This document shows positions 23,871 through 35,764 of a DNA stretch of 64,000 bases, piece by piece. The notes below the pieces were generated by a model. That model was not told the origin of the DNA and ran no database searches. It saw nothing but the letters and a program-made list of their open reading frames with translations. Position 1 is the stretch's first letter. Each line of letters starts with the position of its first letter. Made by a program: the position numbers and the translations under genes. Source of the stretch: Datisca glomerata (taxonomy: Eukaryota; Streptophyta; Magnoliopsida; Cucurbitales; Datiscaceae); contig QANY01007196.1 of the NCBI GenBank assembly GCA_003255025.1, positions 236,666-300,665 of the forward strand, written 5' to 3'.

Positions 23871-24600
23871 TTGCTTCTAAAGGCTGGAATGATTCATGCT
23901 AAACCTTGTCAAATACCTTGCGCATCTAAATCTCTTCTTCATTCTCACATGGGTTCTCCTCTCTCTGACATTACTCTATATAGAAGCATTGTAAGATCCT
24001 TACAATACATCACCTTTACGCGTCATGATATTAGTTTTACTGTCAATAGAGTATATCAGTTTATGCACAACCCCACTACCGCTCATTTTTTTGCAGTTAA
24101 GAGGATTCTAAGATATATTAGTGGCACCATTAGTCATGGCAATATGTTTAAACCAGGTCCTCATAAATTATAGGCCTTTAGTGATTCAGATTGGGTAGGA
24201 GATCCAATGAATAAGAGGTCCACCGCGGGGTACATCATCTTTTTTGGTTCTAATGCAGTTTCTTGGAGTGCCAAGAAACAGAGCACGGTCGTAAGATCTT
24301 CAACCGAAGCTAAATACAAGGTTTTGGCAAACACGACAGCCAAATTAAGCTAGTTCAGAAAAGTTCTGCATGATCTTCATGTTTACCAAGCCACTGCTCT
24401 TACACTGTTCTGTGACAACACCTCGGCTATCTCCATTGCCTCGAATCTTGTTCTTCATGCACGGACAAAACACGTTGAAATAGACTACCATTTTATCCGA
24501 GAAAGATTTGTTAAGAAGGATCTCATTGTTAAACACATACCCTCTAATTTTTAGCTTGTTGACCTTTTCACTAAACCACTTTCTTCTCCTCAATTTATCT
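23871..24600 (+). pseudogene. Copia RNase H
   Basis: Contains SIVRSLQYITFTRHDISF and AVKRILRYISGTISHG, then out of frame [58 protein letters not shown] and LVDLFTKPLSS, the standard copia C-terminal order. Stops near 24173, 24350 and 24553 interrupt it. Confidence 0.92.
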
Positions 24601-24648
24601 TCTTGAGAGACAAACTCATCACTTCTCTCGTGCTGAGTTTATGGGAGG

Positions 24649-24862
24649 CATTAGAGTAAATGGTTAGTTAGTTAAGGTTAGCTAAGTTTAAGGGTATTTC
24701 TATCTTTTTATTTCTCTCTGATGGCTAGTTTATAGCCATGTATTATCATTTTTCCTTGTTGACTTTAGTTACTGTTTTGAAAGCTTAATGAAAGGTATTA
24801 TTCATATTATCTTCTTCTCTCTCGTTTTCCTTCTTCTCTTCTCTTGATCATCTATTTCCACA
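24649..24862 (+). repeat. 3' LTR of the copia element
   Basis: It begins CATTAGAGTAAATGG right after the purine tract ATGGGAGG and ends TTTCCACA, followed by the right target duplication GCCTC (24863-24867). Confidence 0.93.
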
Positions 24863-24867
24863 GCCTC

Positions 24868-25620
24868 AATGCCATAACTTCATTTTACAGCAGGCTGTGG
24901 TTCATTGGGCTGAGGAGGCATTCGATGGTTAGTGGCAGATGTTGTTCATTGGGCATTCGAGTGTGCTTTTTACATGGTCGTGCACGCCTCAACAATCATG
25001 TGTATGAGATGAAAAGATTTTAGGAAAACCTCGATCTGTACTCTGTGCCTCTCAATAAAAGCACCTTTTGTGAAGGTTAAATATATCCACAATACTTTGA
25101 CAATTGCTCTGTCGTCCCTTGAACAGCATCGGGGATGGAATGGTGCTTTAGAAAGACCTCTGAGTATATATATATATATATCTTATTAAGAGTAGGTTGA
25201 CTACTTAGACATCGCATTATATTGACCTCTCTTGATGGGTTGTTCTTTACATTTAGGTTTTCCTTATTAGGCTGAGATATCCCAGTCAATGGAATATCTC
25301 AGATTTTAAGATATTTGACATATAGTCGTGGCCATTGTAATTATTGGATGATATTCATCAATGATTCTTACTTTCAATTATGTTCTTGTACCCAAACAAC
25401 AACGAATGAGATTCTTTCTATTTTCTTCGTTGATGTGCCTGTTCATTTGTGTTATTCTGCATCAGCATGTCATGTCCGCTATCATTTATCATGGATGCCA
25501 TCAATCGTGTTACTTTGACTTATGTCATTCTCACGTTCTTGAGCATATTTAATGCCTTATGTCTCCACAAAATGTCATGCTCTTATAATCTCCCCAATGA
25601 CGCCTTATATGTCTAATAAT
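24868..25620 (+). mobile_element. Intergenic DNA with LTR-like fragment, copy B of the dispersed repeat
   Basis: 24868-25072 continues the DNA split by the copia insertion. From 25073 the text matches copy A at 10680 (GTCGTCCCTTGAACAGC, TAGAAAGACCTCTGA, GTTGACTACT) with a TA microsatellite replacing the middle. It runs on into LTR-like sequence (GAGATATCCCAGTCAATGG). No coding region is attached. Confidence 0.45.
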
Positions 25621-26570
25621 TCTTTTATAATCATGATTAGAATTAACGTAAATAGGGTTGGCATTTTTACTGATTGTAAAGAGGAAGTGTAGATTCCTCT
25701 TTAATAAATTACTTAAATATTTTTTAAATCCTTTAATTAATTTCACGACATTTAATGATAAGTTATATATATATATATATTTATGATCAATTAGCGAGTA
25801 AATTAGTATTACTAAATTTCAAAATTTACTTAAAAAATATAATATAGGGAAATATGAGGGCTTGACTAAATTGTAACTTTTTTTCATTCCAAGAATCTCA
25901 TTCCTCTAAAACACCCAATCAATCTCAATATGAAATTGTCTTTTGGTGAGAATCAATAATTGTCTTCGATGCTAGTTTCAAATAAATGAAAGGTTACGGT
26001 CCAATTATAATAAACATCTTATGTTTTGAACAAAATTTCTTTCTAAACATAAAGTTATGTACTGCCCAACAATTTTTTTCTCCAAACAGATTGCGTTAAC
26101 ACAAAAGAGCAACTATATGAAAGAGGTATTTTTCAATCTCTTACAATCAATTTTGTATGTTTAAGCAGATTAACTATGTTACCGGATCATGAAAAAAAAT
26201 TATATTACGAGTAAAACAAAAATATATAAGAACTACTCCAACCAACTCTGACCATTGATTTAGCTCAATGCCTAACAATAAATCCCCCTCTCTTTAATAA
26301 ATAAATAATTACTATTAAATGATTTTTTATTTAAGAAATAAAATAACTCTTGAGTGCTCACACAGATATTTAAAAGTATGTGAATTCGAGTTAATCTTTA
26401 TTACTTTGAGAAAAAAAAGACTTTTATTTAATTTGGTGGTCAAACTTTGATTCCAACTACGGTAAAGAAATTAAAAAAAATCATGTTACACTTAATTAAC
26501 ATGGTATCATACCCTAAAAGCCGACCTAGACACAAGGTCGCTCCTTGTAGATTACAACAAGATTATTATT
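25621..26570. other. Intergenic, AT-rich, upstream of b561 paralogue 2
   Basis: I see no gene. There is a short TA tract near 25765. AT-rich non-coding DNA leads to the promoter. Confidence 0.5.
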
Positions 26571-26574
26571 ATTC

Positions 26575-26580
26575 TATATA
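26575..26580 (+). promoter_or_regulatory. Candidate TATA box of b561 paralogue 2
   Basis: TATATA (followed by CAAATAAAG) lies 127 bp before the ATG at 26707, a plausible distance for a plant promoter with a ~95-nt leader. Inference from position only. Confidence 0.35.
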
Positions 26581-26706
26581 CAAATAAAGCAAAAGGCTCA
26601 TTTAAAGACACATTTTAAGCTTTGTATAAATCTATCAATTTGGTTATATTCAAAGAAACTCATACACAGAAAGATTGAGGAGAGAAGGAAAAAAATAGGA
26701 ATCAAA

Positions 26707-28278
26707 ATGGCATCAAAGAGTCGTAGCTTTCAAATCACAGCAACCCCTGTCACAGTTTTTGCACATTTGTTGGGAATAGCTGTGGCCACTCTTGTTCTTG
26801 TTTGGCTTCTCCATTTCAGAGTTGGCCTTGCTTTCAGATCACTTAACAAAGAGAAGATTTTAAATGTAAGTTTTTTCTTCAATAAAACCCAATTGTTCGT
26901 TTGAGAATGCTTTTGTTTTCTAACTGTTTTCATATTTTCAGATATGTTTTAACTGGAAATAACATTCACTTGTAATTTAGAAAATAATATTTCTCTAAGA
27001 ATATATCATTTTCTTGGAAATGCATATTTTTCTTTGTACACAATATTCGAAACAATGAATTTATATAGTTATCTTAGGTATATAAAAGAGCACTCGAACT
27101 ATAAAAAATTGAAGTCGATAATCGATTATAGTTTGTAATTACCGTGATCCATTATTTTCAGGTTCATGCCTTCCTGATGGTAGTTGGCTTAATCTTATTT
27201 GGAGGAGAAGGTACTAATTAATTACCTCTATCATTCTTAACAAAGGAAGCTTTAGTGTCGAAATATTCAAATGGACAATTGGTTTTGAAATTTCGTACAT
27301 TATTTTTGTGATATGATCATGATCAGAGGTAACTTTAGATGACGATTTTAAACGCATGACGCACCTTAAACCGTCACATATGTATATTGATTTTTTTTTC
27401 AATTCATGCAGTATTAGTTAATGTATATATGATGATATGAGTGATAATTATTTGGTAAGCAGCTATAATGGCGTACAAGACAATACCAGCAAAAAGATAT
27501 GGAAGAAAAGTGGTGCACATGATATGGCATCTAATAGCACTTATGGCTGGAATTATTGGAGTTTATGCAGCTTTCAAATTTCACCATGAACTTCATCTCC
27601 CTAATCTTGTCACCTTACATTCCTGGCTTGGCATTATCACCATTTCTCTTTACGGTTTACAGGTACCTATTTATCTGTAAAACTCGGGTTAAATACAGTT
27701 TTTCCACTAGTAAGTTAGAATTCTATATCTTAATTTTTAAATTAAAGAATGAGTTCTCTAAATATTCCTGATTTTACATCTCTAAACTTTTTCGTCGGTT
27801 CTTTTTAATTAGTCGATTCCGGATGTGTAGGAGATGAATCTTCACCAATGACGACAATTGTCTTTTCTATTTTGATTTACTAGCAACAGTAAAAAATTAC
27901 AAATGAATAGCGACTTATTAGTATGAATTTCTTACAAAAATATAAAGATGTAATTTTATTTTAATTTTTGGAATTAACAATTAATTTTTTTATTTTATTT
28001 TTTGGAATTTTGTTCAGTGGTTGTTTGGATTCCTAGCATATTTTTTCCCAGGAGCAGAGAGGTCAAGAAGAGCAACAACAATAGGATGGCACATATACTT
28101 TGGAATGTTTATTTTCTTATTGGCAATATGCACAGCTGAGACTGGCTTGCTCCAAAGATTCAATGCTTATAACCTTGGAAAGACCCAACAAGGCCTTATT
28201 GTCAACTTCACTGCCCTCTTGCTCCTCCTCTTTGCTGCTTCTGTTACCCTCACTGTCATCCTCCCTCCTACTTATTAA
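26707..28278 (+). CDS. Transmembrane ascorbate ferrireductase (cytochrome b561), paralogue 2
   Basis: Four exons: 26707-26865, 27162-27210, 27463-27662 and 28018-28278, giving 669 nt and 222 residues. Exons 2-4 have exactly the same lengths (49, 200, 261 nt) and phases as in paralogue 1, so the two are tandem duplicates. The product has six membrane segments and the four heme-ligand histidines H55 (NVHAFLM), H88 (KVVHMI), H122 (LHSWLG) and H161 (GWHIYFG). It would carry electrons from cytosolic ascorbate across an endomembrane to monodehydroascorbate or Fe(III). Differences include W137 in place of F139 at the start of exon 4 and an IGWH in place of APWH at the fourth histidine. The introns are short (296, 252, 355 bp). 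The gene is intact and converges on the OBERON-like gene 543 bp away. Confidence 0.94.
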
Positions 28279-28820
28279 TTATCAATTATGAATATTCCAT
28301 TCTTGCTAGCTAGTGAGCCATCACGTGCAATGCATGGTTGATCCTTTATATTCATTTTGTATATTGTTTTGTTTAATATGTTTTATTTACCTTTGGTTCA
28401 GTCTTGCGTAAATCTCATATACAGTGATCTAATAATATCTCAACCAACAAATAACTACTTCAATAATATTATTTATTTATCCAAAAAAAATCTATTCAAT
28501 TAATCAGATAAAATATGCAAAAAGTAAAAGAGTTGTAAATTATATGTCAACCCATCTCGTCTTAAATTCCTGTATTTTTAAATTCTAAATTTTCAATAAA
28601 TTTTCAAAGTTGAAAAAGAAAAAAGGAAAAAAAGATATAATTTTTCTTTTGGTAAATAAGAAATTAGGTCCTTCAATTTTGCAGTTACATAAAAAAAATT
28701 AAAAAAAAAACAGAATCCAAAACTTCTTCGACAAATTCACTACTACACACGATATATGATTGGATATTCATTCACAGTCAATAGGAAGTTAGAAAATTAC
28801 ACAAAAACAGAAAAAAAAAA
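28279..28820. other. Intergenic between two convergent genes
   Basis: This ~540-bp AT-rich stretch must hold the 3' UTRs and polyadenylation signals of the b561 paralogue 2 (+) and the OBERON-like gene (-). I see no other feature. Confidence 0.6.
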
Positions 28821-31800
28821 TCATAACAGTTGCTTCTTTGTTGCTTCCATTCTCTCCAATAACCCAGCTATCTCTGTTTGCATTCTTAGTTTCATGTTAT
28901 AATAATCGAAGTGTGAATTTTCCAAAACCTTCAGCTCTTCCAATTTCTTCCGACGTTTCTCCTCCATCTCTTGTAAACACAGCTTACCGAGCTTCTCGGC
29001 ATACTCTTCTTCTAATTTCTTAGTTTTTGCAATAATAATCCTCTGTAATCCCTCCGCCTCTAACCGAGCATCATTGGCCTTGCTCTGAAACATTCCCGCT
29101 TCTGCTTCCTTGATTCTCACAATGCTTTCCAGGCTGTCGATCCCTTGTTGTTTCTTCGAAGAAGTACCAAACCGGAATTCATCCTCGATCTTCAAGTCGG
29201 TCATGATGGAAGAAGCTTTGAGATCGTTCTGGCAAAGAAGATCACGAGAAGAGTTTGTTTTGTGACTGGCGTATGCGGAAGGTAAAGAACTTGGCTGGAG
29301 AAGAGGCGCTGTCTCTTTCCTAAGACTGGATTCCATTGCTGGCAACACTTTAGAGGGGACACGCGTAATCGGGAATTCGGACAATCCATCTGCATCTATA
29401 TAAATGAAAACTCTCCGATTAGAGAAACAATTCACATTTACGATACAAGCTCTAATTATAAAGGTGTTTTTCATCTTAAACGATAAAAACGTATATGACA
29501 GAGTATAGTTACTAATAACCAGTTCAAAGTAAAACTCTGACGTAAGATGTGTACATAGACAAGGAATAATATAGAAATCTCGAAGTGGAAAGAACTATGT
29601 TATGCAAGCCATCATGACCAGTAGGGCACAGCTTAGAGTTTGATTTATTCAAAAAAATTCCCAGTAAACAGCCCAATTATGGTAACGAGTTCATTGCAAA
29701 GCGAGCTGTTCATGAACAATGAACCAGAGCCTGGAGTTTGTTACAGAGATTAAGACTAATCAATTACAATTAAACACATCATAAAATAAAGAAGAATTTA
29801 CTCAGATATCTTGATCCATTATCAAAATCTGCTTAACACATATAACCAACACAAATCCTAGTTATCTACTTTGACAGGAAAGAAAGCCATAAGACTTTAA
29901 AATACGAAAATTACTAAAACCAAGAAAACTTCCTTACGTAAATGAACTCAAAATCGAGCCGATATAGAAAATAAAATCCGACAGACAGATTATTGCAAAA
30001 AAATTTCGAGTCTTATTCAGCATCATCTCTCTCTTGGTTGAAAAAAAAACATAAAACTCAAGTTTTTTGTTCTTCAAGTTGGAGGAGTTTAGAATCAAGA
30101 AAGCAAAGGGTGTTTGTTTAAAGTTTCTAAACTAAATCATTATGCCTATCAGGGATGATGAACACAAAAACTGAGATATTGGGCAACACACGGTGTTTTC
30201 ATAACCATAATATTTCAAAAGATAAGAAAAGCAGCTTCTTTGACATTTTGATTAATGATATCACTTCCCAAGCTATCACATAGCTTACCGTGGTCGTCCA
30301 ACGGAATAGTAAAAAACAACATAGAAAACATTCCCGATCCTCGACTGGAAAGTGGGTTGATGCTAAAATTGGTAATCTAAATTTAAGCATGAAATGAAAG
30401 AAGCTTTAACATCGTTGGAAAACATTTATGGAAGTAAAGGACATCGTTTGTTGCACTTAAAGAAAACGTAGAAACGTCTAAACCAGATAACCTTCCTATC
30501 CTTGTCTGATCACCTTATGCCTATTATAAATAATTATACAGATAAATTGTTCCAACAAACCAGAAACTGCAATCACCGAAACAATAGTTAAAAAAAAGGC
30601 ATCAGATCACTCTATTTTCAAATTGGATAAAGGAAACGATTTCCATTTTGGGAGATATGATCAGTCTAGAACTATAAGAAGTCAAAAGCAAATAGGACAG
30701 TGTAGAAGCTTACAGTTGAAAAACTGGAGGATGAAATTGCAGGCATCCCAAGGAGAGATTGTTTTCTTTCCAAGCTTAGTTAGCATCTCCTCAGCTTTAA
30801 TGTACAATTCCTTGCCTTTGTAATCTTCACTTCCCCTGAAAATCTTCCTTACACACTCAAGCTCCTTCATCAAGGTTTCTAAGCCCCAATCCTTAGCACA
30901 GCACACAAAAACATCCTTTACGAAACCAAACATCTCCGAAGCGTGATTACAGGCAATGCAATGAAACTGCATTTCATTTGTCCCTGATGGGCCCTTCAAG
31001 CTAGGACCTGGCTTTATCAGATTCCTCTGAATGCCACAGGCAGCATGGCACCAATGAGAACAAACATCACAACCAACCCAACTACAAGTGTTACTCGCGC
31101 AATCGAAATTCAAACAGATCGGACACATACATGAACTGCAAAATCCCTTATTTGCTGAACAAATTTTGCAGTCACAGTCATCAACAGGCACTACACTCTT
31201 GCAGTTTCTACATTTAAGGAGCAAGAAAATGTCTACAAGCTCAGGAATGGAACATTGACTTTTGCCTGATATATAGTTTCCAAGTCCCATCTTGACAGCA
31301 ACTAGAATTTCTAACTGGTCCTTGTGGCACTTTGAGAGAGTTTCCCTTGTAAGATCAGATCTTCGTTCCAGTCGGCTTTGAAGCACCACTAATTCCTCTC
31401 TCTTCTCAGCCACTGAAATAAGATTCTTCAGGTAATCCTTGGTTGATACAAGCGTTTCACTGGGAAGTTCTTGAATTAATTGAGACATGACAGGGATAGA
31501 CTCGGAAATGATTTCGCGTATAATTCTTTCCGGTCTAGAGAGCTTTCTTGCTCTCCCACCATCGGTGCCCTCCAATCCCCTCAAATTCTCAGAACCCTTT
31601 CCTCTAGAGTCCCCAGATTGAGTCTCTATTCTTGGCCTGGCCGGTAGTTCTGATGGAAAAAATGAATGGTTATCTGAGCTCGTAGTCATAAACTGACCGT
31701 TGGATGAATCCTTGTTTACTGGGCGATTACCATGCATCAATGAATAAAGTCCACCACCACCACCACCACCACCATGATTTGACAAAGCTACCCCATCTCC

Positions 31801-32580
31801 AAATGGCTTAAATCGACTATGAACAGACCCATTAGTCCCCTCTCCACAATTCCAAATCTGATCCTCTCTACCGACCGAATAATCGAAGTTTTCAGTGGAA
31901 TTACGCGTAAGGGAACAACTGGGGTTATGGGAAAATTGGTGTGAATAAGAGTAAGATCTTGAAGCAGCTGTAAAATCATTAGAATATGTGGTTTGGGTAT
32001 TATTGCTCATGGCAGGCTTTGACCTAATTGGAGGATCTTCATTTTGCAGCGCATTCGACGCAGTGAGAGATAGTGAGACATCAGGCAAAGCAAGAGAAAG
32101 ATTCAGAGTCTCAAGCTTCGGCTTCTTCTCCCGATTTTCTCTCTCAACATCTTCCTCAACCTCTCGCTTCGAAGAATTCCCCCTAATCTCATTCAAATTC
32201 CAGAAATCTCTCTCTACCCATTTATCATCTTTATTCGAATTTTCAGATACGACTTCTTTACCTTTGTAGCTTACCCTCTCAAAGGAATTGGGCATAGTTT
32301 TCCCAGGATTCTCTTTCTCAGGAAAACCCAGCTTGGAATTATCACAGAGGTAGCTGAAGGTCAGCTCTTGTGAGCTCGAATTCCCGACTTTCGAGGATTT
32401 TGCTTGGAATCCAGTAGAACTCATCTCCGATTCTTTGAGAAAATCGATGCCTTTCTCAGAGAAACCAGTTTCCTCATCTGGGTCCCCCCTGCTACGCTCA
32501 GAATTGAACCGTGAGAGCTTGCTCTGCGAGTTCTCGCCGTCGCCGGCGAGACCATTAGGGAGATCCTTCCCCGCAAACAT
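28821..32580 (-). CDS. OBERON3/TITANIA1-like PHD-finger protein
   Basis: Two exons on the minus strand: 32580-30714 (1,867 nt) and 29395-28821 (575 nt), joined by a GT..AG intron (30713-29396), giving 813 residues. The true start is the ATG at 32580 (MFAGKDLPNG); a longer in-frame reading from a TTG at 32592 is not needed. The N-terminal half is low-complexity, with an EAR-like LNLSLALP repressor motif (residues ~159-166), a second LSL motif, and a poly-Gly run at ~270-277. A conserved helical region (~345-420, RPERIIREII) precedes an atypical Cys/His-rich PHD finger (~457-544, with CSHWCHAACG). A long C-terminal coiled coil (~700-813) should mediate dimerisation. OBERON/TITANIA proteins are nuclear, act in embryonic root and shoot meristem initiation, and are thought to read histone marks. 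Arabidopsis OBE3 is somewhat shorter. Confidence 0.92.
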
Positions 32581-32738
32581 GACAATAGACAACTAGAGGA
32601 AGGGGGAAGGGGAGGGCGGAGGAAGGGCGAGTAAGACTTTTGAAGAGAGAGAAAAACGAGTGAGGTCTACAGGCGCTGTTAGGAAAATAAGTAGAATCTG
32701 GCGGCGATACTTCTACGTAATTTTAATCAGCACACCAT

Positions 32739-32794
<56 letters not shown>

Positions 32795-33250
32795 CTGTGC
32801 AACGGCTGGATTTTCGAGCTTTTCACACACGCAGACGAACTAAACTAAAAATACTAAATGGATATTAATTGAAATGGTCTTTTTTGACTGACTGATGATG
32901 CATCATCTTCCCGGAAAAGGATGAATCTGCTTACCTCTTACTCAACCGTGTCCGTGTTAGAGAACTGGATATACTTCGGCCAAAGCCAACCCTTTCTTTT
33001 TAGGGTTTTTTTTTTCTAAATTATACTCTATAAATTATTTTACAAAATTATATGCTCGACTTAATTTTTACTCCACATTCCCCTCACTCTTTTTTGTCAT
33101 TACTCTTTTTAAATATTGACATAAAATCTCTCTTTATTTTTCATATTCATGTTTCTCTTTCTTTAAAATTAAAGAAATACAAAATGAATTTTATTAATTT
33201 TAACAGATTTTATTAATTTTTGTGGATTTTGTTAACATCTGTAATTTTAA
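32581..33250 (-). promoter_or_regulatory. Leader/promoter region of the OBERON-like gene with a GA repeat
   Basis: A (CT)n tract at 32741-32791, reading (GA)n on the gene's strand, lies ~160-210 bp before the ATG. GA repeats in plant leaders and promoters are known binding sites for BPC/GAGA-binding factors, so a regulatory role is plausible but inferred. The rest is AT-rich, with no other gene. Confidence 0.5.
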
Positions 33251-33342
33251 TGAATTTTGTCAATTTTGAGAGAATGTACAGAGAGAGAAAGACAGAACCT
33301 AGAGCGTAGAGAGAGAGAACTTGTAGTCTACAGGATGGCTAT

Positions 33343-34310
33343 ACGATCCTCGTATACCCATTGCGTACACTACACGATATCTACACGGCGATCGTGTATC
33401 CATGACCCATCATCTACTTACTTTTTCTTCATTCTTTCTCCCAATACTTTTATTATAAAATATCAAATCAAATGTCAATTCATTTTTTTCAACATTCAAC
33501 CTTCATATTTATTTATATTTAAATAAATATATAAAATTAAATATATTACATGTATAGTATACACGATAATTACACGACAATCATGTATCCATGATCCACC
33601 ATCCACTTACTATTTCTTCATTTTTCTCCTAATATTTTTCTTACACAATATCAAATCAAATGTCAATTCTTTCTTCTTCATCATCATTCAATCTTCATAT
33701 TTATTTATATTTAAATAAATATATAATTAAATATATTATATGTGTAGTGTACACGATGACTATAAAATGATCGTGAAACCATCGTGTAACCATGACCCAC
33801 CATCCATTACATTTTTCTCTCAATATTTTTCTCACACGTCATCAAATCAAATGTCAATTTATTATTCTTCAACACTCAACCTTCTATTTACATTTAAATA
33901 AATATAGAAAATTAAATATATTATATATGTAGTGTACACGATAACTACAAGACGATCATGTAGCCATCGTGTACCCATGACCCACCATCAACTTACATTT
34001 TTCTCCATTTTTCCCCTCAATGGCTAATACTTTTTTACACAATATAAAATTAAATATTAATTCATTATTCTTCAACACTCAACACTCAACTTTCAAATTT
34101 ATTTATATTTAAGTTAATGTATAAAATTAAATATATTACATGTGAAGTGTACACGATGCCTACACGACAATTGTGTAGTTATAATGTCCATTACACGATG
34201 GCTACACGATGATAGTGTACACTACATGATGCGGTACATTACATGTGTATGATGATCATACACACTACACGATGACTACATGATGATCATATAGTCATAT
34301 TGTACACTAC
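33343..34310. repeat. Tandem array, ~185-200 bp unit, about 4.5 copies
   Basis: The block CATGACCCACCATC(C)AC recurs at 33401, 33590, 33791 and 33976. Each copy is followed by a TTTTTCTCC-rich part, TCAAATCAAATGTCAATTC, and a TTTAAATAAATATA stretch leading to GTGTACACGAT. The last copy dissolves into short ACACGATGACTACA/ATGATCAT units (34140-34310). The units contain short palindromes such as ACGATCGT. No coding potential. Confidence 0.85.
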
Positions 34311-34540
34311 AATTTCTCTCTCTTAAATTTGGGCAAAAGCTAAAATTAATAGAATTCATCAAATTTCAGCCAAAATTTTCACCAATTTTTCACCAAAATT
34401 CCAAAAATAAAATTACAATTTTAACTCTCAACATTGGTGTTTCAAAAAATGATAAAGTTGTAAAATCATAAAATAAATAAATATGAAAAAATAAAAAATG
34501 AAGAATGAGAAATGAGAGTAATGGAGGTGTGAACGATGGA

Positions 34541-34615
34541 TTCGGGAAAATGGATTTCTGAGAACATGGATTCGGGAAAATGGATTTCTGAGAACATGGA
34601 TTCCTGGGAAAATGA
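34541..34615. repeat. 30-bp tandem repeat, ~2.5 copies
   Basis: TTCGGGAAAATGGATTTCTG begins units at 34541 and 34571, with a partial, mutated third from 34601. Confidence 0.9.
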
Positions 34616-35130
34616 GAGAGAGATGAAGATAGAAGATAATGAGAGAGACTGTGGGCCAGTCTGTAAGAAGGGCATTGAGGGAAAAATGAAGGGAATGTGG
34701 ATCAAGGATTAGGATAAACAAAAATTAGGTCAATGGTATAACTTTTGTAAATTGGTTTATCCATGTATAATTTAACAAAAAAAACCCTTCTTTTTATCAC
34801 CTTATTATTTAGTTGATTTTAATATTTTTAGCCTTTTTCATAAATAAAGGTGATTAACAGTTACCTTGACTAATCTAAAAAAATATTTTTACTATGCTTG
34901 AACTAGTAAGCATTCAATTTAGATTGATGGGTACATATGTTAAGTTTATGTGTCCGTGGTATCTAAAATATCATAAGTTTGAGTTAGACTAGAAAGTTTT
35001 AACCTGAAAAAAATTATCTAGTTTTACTTCTACAATTGTATCATCTACAACATTTTTGTTAATTTGATATGTATGCATAGAAAATTAAAAGGAAAAATGA
35101 TTTATATACTTATTCTTATGACTAATAATT
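34616..35130. other. Intergenic, AT-rich
   Basis: I see no gene or element here. It ends at the putative Helitron 5' end. Confidence 0.5.
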
Positions 35131-35764
35131 TCTTACTCTTATAAAAGAGTGAGTTTTCTAGCTGCTTGGTTCCAAGAAATGTCCATTTTACCCCTACAAT
35201 TTGGACTTATTCACGCAGTGGGTGTGCTTGGAGTTGGCCTACAGATTTGGGTATAAGGAGGGGTGCGTTGGTCATTTCACTGCATTTAAATGTTGGTGAG
35301 GCCTGGACCGTTGGATCCTTACAATCTTGGCTGTCCATGTGTTTTACATTTTGGGGTTGATAGAATGAATCTCGACCATCCGTGTGGTGCCTCATATCGT
35401 ATCTCAGTCGTTGATGTTGTTTGCATAATTGATCTTACCCTTCCATTTTTTCCTTAGTTTCCAAAGAGAGAGGGGGTATTGACAGCTTCTTGAAGTTTCT
35501 GCCATGGAAGCCTTCACCCATGGAGAAGCTCTCTAAGCCTCTCCCTCATCTTTACGCTCGCTGGAGACTTTGCTCACTAACCTTGTGCCAAAGAGAGAGG
35601 GGAGAGATTGACAGCATGTTCAAGCCTCAACCATGGAAAGTTTTAGCCATGGAGAAGCTCTTCAAGCCTCTCGGCGATCTCGTCGCTGGCTGGAGACTCT
35701 GTCTATCTCAGGGTACCTACCGGTAATGATCGCGGGATCGCCTGTCTAAGACCCATCGTCGTCA

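Larger units (their letters stand above)
19866..24862 (+). mobile_element. Structurally complete but decayed Ty1/copia retrotransposon (4,997 bp)
   Basis: Two LTRs of 213 bp (19866-20078) and 214 bp (24649-24862), a PBS (20079-20090), a polypurine tract (24641-24648) and a perfect 5-bp target duplication (GCCTC) bound the element. Inside, gag, integrase, reverse transcriptase and RNase H follow in copia order on the + strand, all with frameshifts or stops, so it cannot move on its own. I count about 18 differences between the LTRs by eye (~8%), so the insertion is not recent. It lies between the two b561 paralogues. Confidence 0.95.

Noticed and set aside
34428..34721. 97-residue minus-strand frame with internal repeats
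   Set aside because: The repeats come from the 30-bp tandem DNA repeat; no known domain.
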